From contig NZ_AP027732.1 of the NCBI RefSeq assembly GCF_030296615.1, positions 682,001 to 746,000 of the forward strand: 64,000 bases of DNA. The letters are read 5' to 3'. The stretch comes from Frondihabitans sucicola. Its GTDB lineage: Bacteria > Actinomycetota > Actinomycetes > Actinomycetales > Microbacteriaceae. Within the stretch, counting starts at the first letter, position 1, and each line of letters opens with the position of its first letter. Under the pieces are notes generated by a model. That model was not told where the DNA came from, made no database searches, and saw only the letters and a list, made by a program, of their open reading frames with translations. Below, one piece after another: positions 1-8,622 of the stretch. The position numbers and the translations under genes are program-made.

Positions 1-1124
1 ATCCGCATGACGAGGGCGTTGAACCGGATCCCGAAGCGGGTCTTGGGCGCGACCATGTCGACTCGGCCCGGAATCAGCTTCTGCGCCGCCGTCACGCGGG
101 GGCGCATGCGGCGCTCGTACTCCGCGAGCAGCTGTGCCCGGACGCGGTCGTCGCCCAGCCCGGACCCGTCGCCGAACGCGTCCGCCAGAGCCGCAGCACC
201 GCTCAGCCCGAGGGCGGTGCCGAGGCCGCTGAGGGGGCTGGCACACCAGGCGGCGTCACCGAGCAGGATCACCCGATCGTCCGTCCAGTTCGGCATGTGG
301 ATCTGGTCGTAGGTGTCGAGCGCGAAATCGCGCGCGGTGCGGGCGGCGGCGAGGAACTCGCGTGTCCGCCATCCGACGCCGTCGAACGTCTTCTCGAGCA
401 GGGCGAAGCGCGCCTCCACGTCGCCGCGCGAGGAGTGTGTCGGCAGCGAAGGTGAGGCCGACCTCCTGCTCGCCGGGGTGGCCCGGCCGAGCCGCGACCG
501 ACCGGCGCCCGGGCGCGTTGTGCACGAGGGCCCAGCCGTCGACGGACGGTGTCGCCGGGTTCTCGGTCAGCGTGTACCAGGCGTGGGCGAGGCCGAGCGG
601 CCGACGGAAGAGTTCTTCGGAGCCGAAGCGCAGGGCCCGGATGCGGGAGTGCGCACCGTCCGCGCCGACGACGAGGTCGAAGGTCGCGAGATCGCCGGAA
701 CGGAAGCGGACGGAGACGCCCGCCCCCACGTCGTGCAGCTCGTCGACGGTGTCGCCGAAGCGGTGCTGAACGCCGGCATCGACCGCGGCTTCGTGAAGCA
801 GTCGCGCCAGGTCGGTGCGCAGCAGCTCTTCCTCGACACGAAGCCCTGGCCGCCGAACGCCTCCACGGGCATCGCGGCCAGCCGGCGTTCGCGTTCGTCC
901 ACCCAGGCGATGCCGCGCTGCGGGACCAGGACGCCGAGAGCGGCATCGAGAAGACCCAGCCTCTCGAGCACCTCGCGGGAGTCGCCGCGGAGGTCGACGG
1001 TCTGACCGCCTTCGCGGAGCGCGGGCGCGATCTCGACGACGGTCACGTCCCAGCCCGAGCGCCCGAGCAGGACGGCGAGGGTGTCGCCGGCGATACCGGC
1101 GCCGGTGATGAGGATGGTGGGCAT
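1..1124 (-). pseudogene. FAD-dependent monooxygenase (PHBH-like), frameshifted, 3' end outside window
   Basis: Flavoprotein monooxygenase of the PHBH/aromatic hydroxylase type, expected to use FAD and NAD(P)H to hydroxylate a small aromatic or polyketide-like substrate. The N-terminus has the dinucleotide-binding GAGIAG motif after a hydrophobic strand (residues about 3-14), the middle has the VVGADGAHSRIR motif, and the C-terminal part has the second FAD motif LLGDAAWCASPLSGLG. These lie in three frames. Adding one base near 838 joins GGQGFVS to EEELLRTDLARLL, and a second break lies near 440 before DVEARFALLEKTF. Conservation on both sides points to sequencing indels rather than decay, although true loss is possible. 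It is divergent from the TetR gene at 1209, its likely regulator. The stop codon is beyond base 1. Confidence 0.8.
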
Positions 1125-1144
1125 GTCAACTCCTGTCTAGTAAT

Positions 1145-1193
1145 GCAAAAATACTTGCAAAAGGGAGCTTACGATTAACGCAAGTGAATTTGC
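1145..1193. promoter_or_regulatory. Paired operator GCAA-N6-TTGC between monooxygenase and TetR gene
   Basis: Two inverted repeats with the same design, GCAAAAATACTTGC at 1145-1158 and GCAAGTGAATTTGC at 1180-1193, lie 35 bases apart in the A+T-rich gap between the divergent genes. This is the usual position for a TetR operator controlling both its own gene and its neighbour. The motif is seen; its use by this TetR is inferred. Confidence 0.6.
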
Positions 1194-1208
1194 AATAGAA
1201 TCAGGATC

Positions 1209-1781
1209 ATGCCCGAACACTCCGGAGTCTCTCGCCCAGGCGGCCGCACGGCCCGCACCCGTGACGCCGTACACGCCGCGGTCCGCGAGCTCCTGGCCGA
1301 GCCGGAGACCGAGATCACCATGGCCGCCGTCGCCGAGCGATCGGGCGTGCACTTCACGACCCTCTATCGGCGCTGGGGCAACATCGAGTCGATCGTTCTC
1401 GACCTCGCCGTCGAGCGCGTCACGGAGGAGTCGCCCGTGCCGGCGACCGGCGATCTGCGCGCCGATCTGACGGAGTACGTGCACCGACTGCTGGCCTCCC
1501 TCCGCCAGGCGGGTACGGGCACCCTGCTGCAGGCACTCCTCGCGGCGGCTGGGCAGGCCACCGAAGCGGAGCAGGTGACCCAGTTCGTCGAGCCCCGGAT
1601 CGAACAGTTCCAGTCCCTGCTCGACGCCGCCGAGGTCACCCGCATCGACGGCTTACGCCTGGTCGAGCTCATCCTCGCCCCCGCCTACCTCTGGGCGCAG
1701 TTCGGTGCCCCGCTCGATCCCGACGCCGACACCGCCCGGCTCGTCGACACCGTCCTGGCCGTCGCGCGAGATCCTGCTTGA
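1209..1781 (+). CDS. TetR/AcrR family transcriptional regulator
   Basis: Protein of 190 residues with an N-terminal TetR helix-turn-helix: TRDAVHAAVRELL opens helix 1, and the recognition segment is SGVHFTTLYRRWGN (residues about 45-58). The remaining 130 residues form an all-helical ligand-binding domain of unremarkable length. It is divergent from the FAD monooxygenase, with two GCAA-N6-TTGC inverted repeats in the gap, so a local repressor of that enzyme that responds to its substrate is the simplest reading. The effector cannot be told from sequence. Confidence 0.85.
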   Translation: MPEHSGVSRPGGRTARTRDAVHAAVRELLAEPETEITMAAVAERSGVHFTTLYRRWGNIESIVLDLAVERVTEESPVPATGDLRADLTEYVHRLLASLRQAGTGTLLQALLAAAGQATEAEQVTQFVEPRIEQFQSLLDAAEVTRIDGLRLVELILAPAYLWAQFGAPLDPDADTARLVDTVLAVARDPA

Positions 1782-1791
1782 CGGAGTCCGC

Positions 1792-2295
1792 TCAGCAGCC
1801 CCTGACCGTCGGCTCGCCCTCCGCGTTCCAGGCGAAGAGGGTCAGGTGCCAGAGTCCCGGGCGCTGTCGGGACGGGTCGATCAACCCGAACGCTCCGAGT
1901 TCGACCAGCGCATCCCGCACCCGCCAGGACGGTGGCGTGCGACCCGCCGCGACGTCGGCCTGCCACGGAGCCGCTGCCGCCTCCACGTCGATCCCGAGCG
2001 CTGCCATCCGGGATCGATCCCGGAGGTCCGCGATCCCCGGCGCGTCCACCTCGAACTCGAGGACCTCGCGCGGAGGTGCGCTCGGGTCGACGTGGGCGAT
2101 CATGGCCGCCGCGACACCCTCGGCGGACGAACTCAGGTAGAGCGTGGGAACCCCCGGCGGCGAGAACCTGCCGGCCGAGCGCGACCCGGCGAGCGCCGAT
2201 TCCCGATAGGCAGGATCGACGCCGCGAGAGAACGTGCCGCGGACCCTGCTCCAGAGGGCTCCATCCCTTTCGACGCAGGGCTCCTCAGGTTCCAT
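1792..2295 (-). CDS. RES domain-containing protein
   Basis: Protein of 167 residues. The segments SRSAGRFSPPGVPTLYLSSS (residues about 36-55) and LIDPSRQRPGLWHLTLFAWN near the C-terminus match RES-domain proteins as I know them. RES toxins of the Xre-RES (MbcTA) type degrade NAD+. Here there is no Xre/MbcA antitoxin gene next door: the neighbours are a TetR gene ending 10 bases away (convergent) and a reductase. Toxin activity is therefore not implied. The start at 2295 is chosen because the preceding in-frame residues look non-coding. A solitary RES protein of unknown role is the cautious call. Confidence 0.65.
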   Translation of the reverse strand: MEPEEPCVERDGALWSRVRGTFSRGVDPAYRESALAGSRSAGRFSPPGVPTLYLSSSAEGVAAAMIAHVDPSAPPREVLEFEVDAPGIADLRDRSRMAALGIDVEAAAAPWQADVAAGRTPPSWRVRDALVELGAFGLIDPSRQRPGLWHLTLFAWNAEGEPTVRGC

Positions 2296-2436
2296 GACCC
2301 CAGAGTGTCCCCATCCGGCCGGCCGTGCGCACGCGACCGGCGAGGGCAAGTCGACCGTGGCCGCCGACGTCTCGCGACTGCCCGCCGGTCGCGACGTCAC
2401 GGGCGCGTTCTGCGGTCGAGCACCGGACGAGACAGG

Positions 2437-3375
2437 TCAGAAGACGTCGTTGACCAGGATCACCTTCCCCCACCGGGGACGCTTCTCGGCGGCCCGGTGC
2501 GCGGCGGCGGCCTGCGAGAACGGGAACGTGCCCCGCAGGGGAACACGAAACGACCCCTCCCTCGCCAGGCGCGCCGCCTCGGCGAGGCCGTGTCGTCCGT
2601 CTGCCTCTCCCGCGAGCGCGCCCCGGGTCAGGCGGACGCCGTGTTCCGCGGCGGAGAAGTCGGCGATGGTCACGACCCGATCCGGGCTTCCGGTGAGGGC
2701 CACCAGGGTGGGGAGGACTCCGGCCCCGCTGGTGTCGAGGGCCCGGTCGACGCGGTCGACCCCCTCATCCCGGAGGTCGTGCGAGAGATGCATCCCCGCA
2801 CGAATGGCGGTGACACCGTCCAGGGCCGCAACGACGTCGAGGCTCTCCGTCCGGGCCGTGCCGAAGACGCGGGCCCCTCGGGCGACCGCGAGCTGCGCGG
2901 CGACGACGCCCACCCCTCCCGCCGCGCCGTCGACGAGGACGGTCGTGCCGGTGTCGACCTCCAGCAGGTCGAGGGCCCGGGTCGCCGTCTCCACAGACGA
3001 TCCTGCGCCTGCCGCTTGCGACCAGGGGAACTCGGCCGGTCGGGCCGCCCACGCCGCGAGGACGGCGAACTCGGCGGTGGCGCCCCCGAGGGTCGCGAGG
3101 TCGACGCTTCCGAACACCTCGTCTCCGACCCGGACGTCGTCGACCCCGTCTCCCAGGGCGACCACGACGCCGGCCGCGTCGACGCCGGGGACGTGGGGTA
3201 GCGGCAGCGACGACGCCATGGGCGTCGTCCCGGCGCGGAGCCCGAGGTCGACCGGAGAGATCCCCGCTGCGCGGACGTGGATCAGCACGGATCCGGCGCC
3301 GGGCTCGGGGCGCGCGTGCTCTGCCAGGCGGAGCACGGACGGGTCTCCGGTTCGGTCGAAGTGGACGGCGATCAT
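2437..3375 (-). CDS. Zinc-type NADP-dependent alcohol dehydrogenase / quinone oxidoreductase family protein
   Basis: Medium-chain dehydrogenase/reductase of 312 residues in the quinone-oxidoreductase branch. It has a GroES-like N-terminus (residues 1-115, with HVPGVDAAGVV), then a nucleotide-binding fold with VLVDGAAGGVGVVAAQLA (about 130-147). The Cys/His ligands for catalytic and structural zinc are not evident, as expected for this branch. It probably reduces a quinone or enone with NADPH. The start at 3375 (MIAVHFDRTG) fits the family better than the upstream in-frame ATG. It is divergent from the TetR gene at 3465, and an inverted repeat in the gap is the likely shared operator. A similar enzyme with its own regulator occurs at 15632. 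Confidence 0.85.
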   Translation of the reverse strand: MIAVHFDRTGDPSVLRLAEHARPEPGAGSVLIHVRAAGISPVDLGLRAGTTPMASSLPLPHVPGVDAAGVVVALGDGVDDVRVGDEVFGSVDLATLGGATAEFAVLAAWAARPAEFPWSQAAGAGSSVETATRALDLLEVDTGTTVLVDGAAGGVGVVAAQLAVARGARVFGTARTESLDVVAALDGVTAIRAGMHLSHDLRDEGVDRVDRALDTSGAGVLPTLVALTGSPDRVVTIADFSAAEHGVRLTRGALAGEADGRHGLAEAARLAREGSFRVPLRGTFPFSQAAAAHRAAEKRPRWGKVILVNDVF

Positions 3376-3421
3376 GGTGGCTCCCGGTCTCGGAAAAGGC
3401 GATACCCGTACCGTAGAGACG

Positions 3422-3443
3422 ATCCGGATCACCCGCTCCGGAT
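3422..3443. promoter_or_regulatory. Inverted repeat ATCCGGA-N8-TCCGGAT, probable TetR operator
   Basis: Perfect 7-base arms separated by 8 bases in the divergent gap between the reductase (start 3375) and the TetR gene (start 3465), 22 bases upstream of the latter. Position and symmetry suit a TetR operator; binding is inferred. Confidence 0.55.
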
Positions 3444-3464
3444 TCGACGGAACCGAGACGCCCG

Positions 3465-3947
3465 ATGGCCGAACCGACTCGGAAGACCCGGGTCGACAGC
3501 GACCGCAACCGGGTCCGGCTGAGGGCTTCGGCCGCCCGGGCGATCCGCTCGGGCGGCCTCGACGTGTCGATGCGAGCGATCGCCCGAGACGCCGGAGTCG
3601 GGATCGCGACCGCCTACCGCCACTTCCCGACCAAGGGCGACCTCCTCGAAGCGGTGCTCGCGGAGCGCGTCGCCGAGTGCGTCCTGGTGCTCCGGGACGC
3701 TCTCGACGAGCCGGATCCGTGGACAGCGCTGAAGACGGTCGTCGGCTGGTTCGCCGAGCTTCAGATCTCGGACCCCGGCCTGCTGCGCACGCTCCTGGAC
3801 GCGTCGGCCGGTGGCGCTCCGTTCGCGCAGGCGCGCAGCGAGCACGCGGCCGCTCTCGACCTTCTCGTCAGGAGGGCTGCGGGAGCGCGCGCGACACCGC
3901 GGCACCTGCTTGGCACCACGCGCCCCCTCGGTGCCAAACGGCGGTAG
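3465..3947 (+). CDS. TetR family transcriptional regulator, short C-terminus
   Basis: Protein of 160 residues. The TetR DNA-binding region is clear: the segment around VSMRAIARDAGVGIATAYRHFPTKG (about 36-60) includes the recognition helix. The ligand domain stops early: after FAQARSEHAAALDLLVRRA the last 25 residues are Arg-rich and unlike the family, about 30 residues short of a normal C-terminus. The final codons overlap an inverted repeat (TGGCACC at 3911, GGTGCCA at 3930). This could be a real truncation or one more frame error near 3880. It is divergent from the quinone oxidoreductase and is the probable regulator of that gene. Confidence 0.75.
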   Translation: MAEPTRKTRVDSDRNRVRLRASAARAIRSGGLDVSMRAIARDAGVGIATAYRHFPTKGDLLEAVLAERVAECVLVLRDALDEPDPWTALKTVVGWFAELQISDPGLLRTLLDASAGGAPFAQARSEHAAALDLLVRRAAGARATPRHLLGTTRPLGAKRR

Positions 3948-4001
3948 TGGTGCCACCTCGGGCGACCCCGAACGCAGGATCGGCGGACGGACGAATTAAC
4001 A

Positions 4002-4051
4002 GGAACGTTCCATTCCACTTCGGTTACAGTAAGCGGAATTAGTAGTTCCGC
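4002..4051. promoter_or_regulatory. Two palindromes upstream of the ketopantoate-reductase-like gene
   Basis: GGAACGTTCC at 4002-4011 and GCGGAA-N7-TTCCGC at 4033-4051 lie 20-70 bases before the start codon at 4071. They are good candidates for repressor binding, probably by the TetR encoded just downstream (4991) or upstream (3465). Which regulator binds is unknown. Confidence 0.5.
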
Positions 4052-4070
4052 ATACTCGGAAGGAGTCGCC

Positions 4071-4958
4071 ATGAAAGTGCTCGTCTACGGAGCGGGCGCC
4101 CTGGGCAGCCTGTACGCCGCGCGCCTCCACGAGGCCGGGCACGACGTGTCGCTCCTCGCCCGGGGTGAGCGGCTGACCGCCGTGCGGGAGAACGACATCC
4201 TCCTCGCCGAGGGCGACAGCCCGGACATCCGGCGGGTGCCGGTGCGGGTGATCGCGAAGCCGGCCGACGGGTACGACCTGATCATCGTCCTGGTGCGCAC
4301 CCATCAGGTCGACGCCGTGCTCGAGTCGATCGCGCACCTGGAGGGCGACGTCCTGTTCCTGCTGAACTGGGCGGCAGGGCCGGAGCCCCTCGGCGCGGTG
4401 ATCGGCGCCGAGCGGGTGCTGCTCGGCTTCCCGACGTCGGCCGGCATCATCGACCGGGGTGTGGTCCGGTTCCGGCGCGCGTCGCTGGTGACCCGACTGG
4501 TCTCGATGCCGATCGGCGAGCCGAGCGGCCTCGCCACTCCGCGTCTGAAGAGAGTCGTGGAGATGTTCCGCTCCGCCGGATTCCAGGCCAAGGCCGAACC
4601 GCGGATGGACGCCTGGCTCACGACCCACGCGGCCTTCGAGGTGCCGCTCGGGCAAGCCGTGCACGCCGCCGGCGGCCCGGGCGCTCTCGCCGAGGACGGA
4701 GCGGCGGTCCGCGACATGATCGGCCGGTTGAAGCAGAGCCTCGAGGATCTGCCGGGCCGACCGGTGCCAGCGGCCTTCGGCGTCCTGAGAGTCCTGCCGG
4801 ATCGGGCGCTCGCCCCCGTGTTCCGCCGCTTCCTGCGCAGTCCGGTGTCGGCGTCGCTGGGCTCCGCGTCGCCCGGCCTGTCCGGCGAGGTCGCTCGGCT
4901 GGCCGAACAGCTGGCCGCCGATGCGAGACCCCGGCGGGCGACGGATCGAGCCCGGTGA
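4071..4958 (+). CDS. Ketopantoate reductase family protein (ApbA/PanE-like)
   Basis: Protein of 295 residues. It opens with the Rossmann motif VLVYGAGALGSLYAARLHEAGHDVSLLARG (residues 3-32), typical of PanE/ApbA NADPH-binding domains. The Asn/Thr-type residues of the first domain follow (LLNWAAG, about 101-107), and the C-terminal helical domain reads AWLTTHAAFEVPLGQAV. The catalytic Lys region is poorly matched, so a true 2-dehydropantoate reductase is doubtful. These paralogues beside TetR genes usually act on other 2-oxo acids or are uncharacterised. An AAGGAG Shine-Dalgarno site precedes the ATG. The TetR gene at 4991 follows on the same strand. Confidence 0.8.
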   Translation: MKVLVYGAGALGSLYAARLHEAGHDVSLLARGERLTAVRENDILLAEGDSPDIRRVPVRVIAKPADGYDLIIVLVRTHQVDAVLESIAHLEGDVLFLLNWAAGPEPLGAVIGAERVLLGFPTSAGIIDRGVVRFRRASLVTRLVSMPIGEPSGLATPRLKRVVEMFRSAGFQAKAEPRMDAWLTTHAAFEVPLGQAVHAAGGPGALAEDGAAVRDMIGRLKQSLEDLPGRPVPAAFGVLRVLPDRALAPVFRRFLRSPVSASLGSASPGLSGEVARLAEQLAADARPRRATDRAR

Positions 4959-4990
4959 GGAGCGATTCGCCGTGAGCGACCGAGACGATA

Positions 4991-5710
4991 ATGGCCGGGT
5001 GCCCCCGACCAGAATCTCGCCCGCCCCAAACGCAAAGACGCGGTCCTGAACAACGAGCGCCTTCTGCAGGCCGCTCGAGAGGTGTTCGCGCAGCGGGGCT
5101 CTCGGCGACACTGGAGGACATCGCCCGGCACGCAGGGATCGGGGTCGGCACCGTGTACCGGAACTTCCCCAGCAAACGCGCGATCGTCACGGCCCTGTAC
5201 GACGCCGCGATCGACTCGGCCCTGGCGGACGTCGAAGAGGCCCTCCGAATCGACGACCCGTGGCTGGCCCTCGTCACCTTCTTCGAGGTCACCGCTGCCA
5301 ACCAGGCCCGGGATCGCGGTCTGAGCGAATCACTCCTCGGGCACGACCGGCGGGACCGGCACGACGGGCGGGACCGGCACGACGGGCGGGACCGGAACGG
5401 CGGGCACGACCGGAACGGCCGCTCCGGCCCGGCCGAGCAGATGGCCGAGAAGATCGTCGCCGTCGTCTCTCCGCTGTTCGAACGGGCCAGCGCGGCGGGA
5501 GTCCTCCGCGAGGGGGTCCTCGTCACCGACCTCCTCCCGATCTTCGCCATGCTCGACAGCGTCTACCGACTCAGCGAGACGAGTCCCGACCTCTGGCGGC
5601 GGTACCTCGCGATCCTGCTCGACGGCCTGCGCGCCGACGAGCGCCCGGCTCTCCCGGTCCCCGCTCTCGACGTCGCGGCGTTCACCGCTGCCCTCGCGAC
5701 CGGCGACTGA
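4991..5710 (+). pseudogene. TetR family regulator with two compensating frame errors and an internal hexapeptide repeat
   Basis: From residue about 38 onward the frame gives a good TetR domain (TLEDIARHAGIGVGTVYRNFPSKRAI) and ligand domain. Upstream, the expected helix 1 (LARPKRKDAVLNNERLLQAAREVFAQRG) lies in another frame, from about 5005 to 5098. Removing one C from the run near 5002 and adding one G to the run near 5098 restores a continuous protein that still starts at 4991. The two errors cancel, so the open frame hides a wrong stretch of about 31 residues. Between helices it carries four copies of an 18-base repeat. It follows the ketopantoate-reductase-like gene and is likely its regulator. 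Confidence 0.75.
5351..5422 (+). repeat. Four tandem 18-bp repeats inside the TetR gene
   Basis: Units begin at 5351, 5369, 5387 and 5405; the first two are identical (cgggaccggcacgacggg) and the last two diverged. They encode RDRHDG, RDRHDG, RDRNGG and HDRNGR, an in-frame charged hexapeptide repeat between helices of the ligand-binding domain. The 18-base period preserves the frame, so copy number could vary without loss of the gene. Confidence 0.85.
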
Positions 5711-5781
5711 CCACCCCTTCGGGGGCTGCACGCACGACGCCCGGGCCGCCTAAGGTGAATCGACCCGCACCGAGGAGAGCT

Positions 5782-7365
5782 GTGACCGACCCGACTGGCC
5801 GCGCCGTTCCCGTGCGGTTCTGGACGCCTGCGCGCCTCGCCGTGACTGCCGCGATCCTGGTGGGGATCCTCGGCATCGGCGCGATCGTGTACGTCGTCAC
5901 CGGACCGGCGGCCGAAGACGATCCCGCTGCCCTCTCGCGCCGTTTCAGCACGGCGATCGACTGGCAGGCGTGCGGTGACGGCCTCCGGTGCGCCGATGTC
6001 GACGCACCCCTGGACTGGCACGACACCACGACCGGTTCGATCTCGCTCAAGCTCATCAAGCACACGGCCACCGGCACTCGCGAGGGCACCCTTCTGGTGA
6101 ATCCCGGCGGTCCTGGCGGCTCCGGTGTCGACTTCGTCGGCGGCGACGTCCACCAGGCAGTCGATCCGGCCCTTGCGGAGCACTTCGACGTGATCGGGTT
6201 CGACCCCCGGGGCGTCGGCGAATCGAGTCCCGTCCGTTGCTACGGCGCGAAAGAGATGGACCGCTACCTCTACGGGATCCTGCCCGGAGCCATCGGCTCC
6301 GCGAAGTGGCTCGCCGCCTCGCGCCGGGCCGACGCGGACTTCGCGGCAGCCTGCGCCGACCGGACCGGGCCGCTCATCAGCCACGTCGACACGGAGAGCG
6401 TCGCCCGCGACCTCGACCTGATTCGCTCCGATCTTGGCGAGAAGAAGCTCGACTACCTCGGGTACTCCTATGGGACGTACCTCGGCACGATCTACGCCGG
6501 GCTCTTCCCCGAACGCGTGGGCCGGTTCGTCTTCGACGGCGCCGACAACCCCTGGAGCGACGGCGGCGGCAGCACCGACGACGAGGGCGCCACCGATCAG
6601 GCCGTCGGCTTCGACGGCGACCTCCGCAACTATGTGGCGGCGTGCATCGCAGGATCCCGGGAGGCCGTGCCCCAGGGCTCGTGCCCGCTCGCCGGCAGCA
6701 CCGACGCGGGCATGACGCAGGTGAAGTCGATCCTGGACCGCGTCGCGGCGTCCCCGCTCCGGGCGAAGGACGGCCGCCTCCTCGGCGACGCGACCCTCGC
6801 GACGGCGATCGCCGAAGCGCTTTACGACACGACGAGCTGGCCGCGGCTGACCACCGCGTTCCGTCACGTTCAGGCCGGAGACCCGGCGGCCGCGTTCGCC
6901 CTCGCCGACGACTACAACGGCCGGTCGCCGAAGGGTCGTTACTACGACAATTCAGCCGAGGCCTTCGATGCCGTGACCTGCCTCGAGTCGCCCGGGGAGG
7001 ATTCCGCCACGGCACTGCGCAAGGACGCCGCGAAGATCCAGGCGGAGGCACCCGTCCTCGGGAAATACCAGGCCTATTCTGACCTGCTGTGCGCCCAGTG
7101 GCCGACCGAGGTGGCCGACTTCCCGGAACCGGTTCGTGCGCCGGGCGCGGGGTCGATCCTGGTGATCGGGTCCACGGGAGATCCTGCGACCCCGTACGCG
7201 GATGCGGTCGCTCTGGCCAAGCAGCTGAAGACCGGCCACCTGCTGACGCGCGTGGGAGACGGCCACACGGCCTACGACCTCGGCGACTCGTGCATCGACT
7301 CGGCCGTCGACTCGTTCCTCCGCACGGGCGCGACACCCGCGGGCGCTGCGGCCCGCTGCGACTGA
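5782..7365 (+). CDS. Alpha/beta hydrolase, tripeptidyl-aminopeptidase-like (TAP-like C-terminus)
   Basis: Protein of 527 residues from a GTG at 5782 behind GAGGAG. The frame is open far upstream, but that part overlaps the TetR gene and is not used. One N-terminal membrane segment or uncleaved signal anchor spans residues about 18-40. The hydrolase fold shows the oxyanion motif NPGGPGGSG (107-115), nucleophile elbow GYSYGTYLG with Ser229, then GSTGDPATP for the acid and GDGHTAY for the base histidine. This layout matches Streptomyces tripeptidyl aminopeptidases and the SlpD/SlpE proteases. It probably trims peptides outside the membrane. It looks monocistronic. Confidence 0.87.
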   Translation: MTDPTGRAVPVRFWTPARLAVTAAILVGILGIGAIVYVVTGPAAEDDPAALSRRFSTAIDWQACGDGLRCADVDAPLDWHDTTTGSISLKLIKHTATGTREGTLLVNPGGPGGSGVDFVGGDVHQAVDPALAEHFDVIGFDPRGVGESSPVRCYGAKEMDRYLYGILPGAIGSAKWLAASRRADADFAAACADRTGPLISHVDTESVARDLDLIRSDLGEKKLDYLGYSYGTYLGTIYAGLFPERVGRFVFDGADNPWSDGGGSTDDEGATDQAVGFDGDLRNYVAACIAGSREAVPQGSCPLAGSTDAGMTQVKSILDRVAASPLRAKDGRLLGDATLATAIAEALYDTTSWPRLTTAFRHVQAGDPAAAFALADDYNGRSPKGRYYDNSAEAFDAVTCLESPGEDSATALRKDAAKIQAEAPVLGKYQAYSDLLCAQWPTEVADFPEPVRAPGAGSILVIGSTGDPATPYADAVALAKQLKTGHLLTRVGDGHTAYDLGDSCIDSAVDSFLRTGATPAGAAARCD

Positions 7366-7557
7366 CGCACGGCACACCACCCCGTGCAGCGCGATCACCG
7401 CGCCAACCGCCCGCCGCGCGGCGAGTCCGGACGCGGTCGGGCACGCAGGAGGGCCAGGATTGCGGACGCAGAGCTCGGAGTCCGCGCGCGCGGGCGGCAC
7501 CGGGCTTCACGTCGACGACAGCGGCCGGACGACTGACCTCAGAGAAGAGTGAGAACC

Positions 7558-8481
7558 ATGGCGGAACCCGAACGGATCGAACCCGCGAGCGACCTGCTGG
7601 CTCCCGACGCCCAGGTGGAACGCCTGTGGACGGGCGCCGAGTGGGGCGAGGGCCCCGTCTGGCTTCCGGCGGAGCGGGCGCTGCGCTGGAGCGACATCCC
7701 GAACAACCGGATCCTGCAGTTCGACGCGACGACGTCGACGACGAGCGTCTACGCGACGGAGGTCGAATACACCAACGGCCGCACCCGTGATCTCGACCAG
7801 CACGTGGTGCAGTGCTCGCACGGTCGGCGCCGGGTCGAGCGCGACGTCGACGGCGTGGTGACGCCGGTCGTCGACAGCTTCGAGGGGCGGCGGTTCAATT
7901 CGCCGAACGACGTGGTGGTGGCGTCCGACGGGGCGATCTGGTTCACCGATCCGCCGTACGGCCTCCACCCGAGCGGCCGCGAGGGCCACCCGGGAGAACG
8001 CGAGTACGACGGCTGCTTCGTGTTCCGGTGCGTGGAGGCGACGGGAGAGCTGACGCCCGTCATCACCGACATGGTTCACCCCAACGGCCTCGCCTTCTCC
8101 CCGGACGAGAGGATCCTCTACGTCGCCGACACCGGGCTCTCTGCCGCCGAGTACGGCCAGACTCCGGGTCGCGCGCAGATCCTCGCCTGGGACGTCTCCG
8201 CGGACGCGGTCTGCAGCAACCCGCGCTTCTTCGCCGACCCCGACATCGCCGACGGCTTCCGAGTCGACGTGGAGGGCCGCGTCTGGACGTCCTCGCACTC
8301 CGGCGTGTTCGTCTACGCCCCCGACGGAACGGAGCTCCTGCGGATCCCTCTCCCGGAGGTCGTGTCCAACCTCACGTTCGGCGGCGAGGACGGCAGCGAC
8401 CTGTACGTGACCGCGTCGACGAGTCTCTACCGGATCCGCACGGCCACGCGCGAGACGCCGCGACCCGGCGTGCGCTCCTAG
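7558..8481 (+). CDS. SMP-30/gluconolactonase/LRE family protein
   Basis: Six-bladed beta-propeller lactonase-type protein of 307 residues from the ATG at 7558, behind AGAGAAGAG. Family marks seen are WGEGPVW with the first metal-ligand Glu (residues about 26-32), FNSPNDVVV with the Asn ligand (about 114-122), HPNGLAFSPDE with another Asn (about 179-189) and a late DGFRVDVEGRVW with the Asp ligand. Members hydrolyse sugar or other lactones using a divalent metal. No sugar acid pathway gene is adjacent, so the substrate is open. Confidence 0.85.
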   Translation: MAEPERIEPASDLLAPDAQVERLWTGAEWGEGPVWLPAERALRWSDIPNNRILQFDATTSTTSVYATEVEYTNGRTRDLDQHVVQCSHGRRRVERDVDGVVTPVVDSFEGRRFNSPNDVVVASDGAIWFTDPPYGLHPSGREGHPGEREYDGCFVFRCVEATGELTPVITDMVHPNGLAFSPDERILYVADTGLSAAEYGQTPGRAQILAWDVSADAVCSNPRFFADPDIADGFRVDVEGRVWTSSHSGVFVYAPDGTELLRIPLPEVVSNLTFGGEDGSDLYVTASTSLYRIRTATRETPRPGVRS

Positions 8482-8622
8482 GAGACGGCTCCGCGACTCG
8501 GGTCGCGGCGCATCACGCGTGCGGCGCCGGGTGCTCCTGGAGGCGCTCGCGCATTTCTTCGAGTCGACTGGGCATCGTGATGCGGATCGCGCGAGCGCAG
8601 CGAATACGGCAGGATCGGCGGC

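Noticed and set aside
1705-4042. Very long open frames on the plus strand (over 400 residues each)
   Set aside because: Antisense shadows of the RES, oxidoreductase and TetR genes; Arg/Pro-rich composition and no family resemblance. High GC makes such frames common.
4071-4958. panE for pantothenate synthesis
   Set aside because: Placed beside TetR genes and far from pan genes, with weak match at the catalytic Lys region, so a housekeeping role is not supported.
5341-5422. Possible CRISPR-like repeat array
   Set aside because: Units are directly adjacent with no spacers and are in frame inside a gene; it is a coding tandem repeat.
5260-5781. N-terminal extension of the TAP-like hydrolase frame
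   Set aside because: It overlaps the TetR gene in another frame, is Arg/Pro-rich, and a GTG with a good ribosome site and signal anchor exists at 5782.
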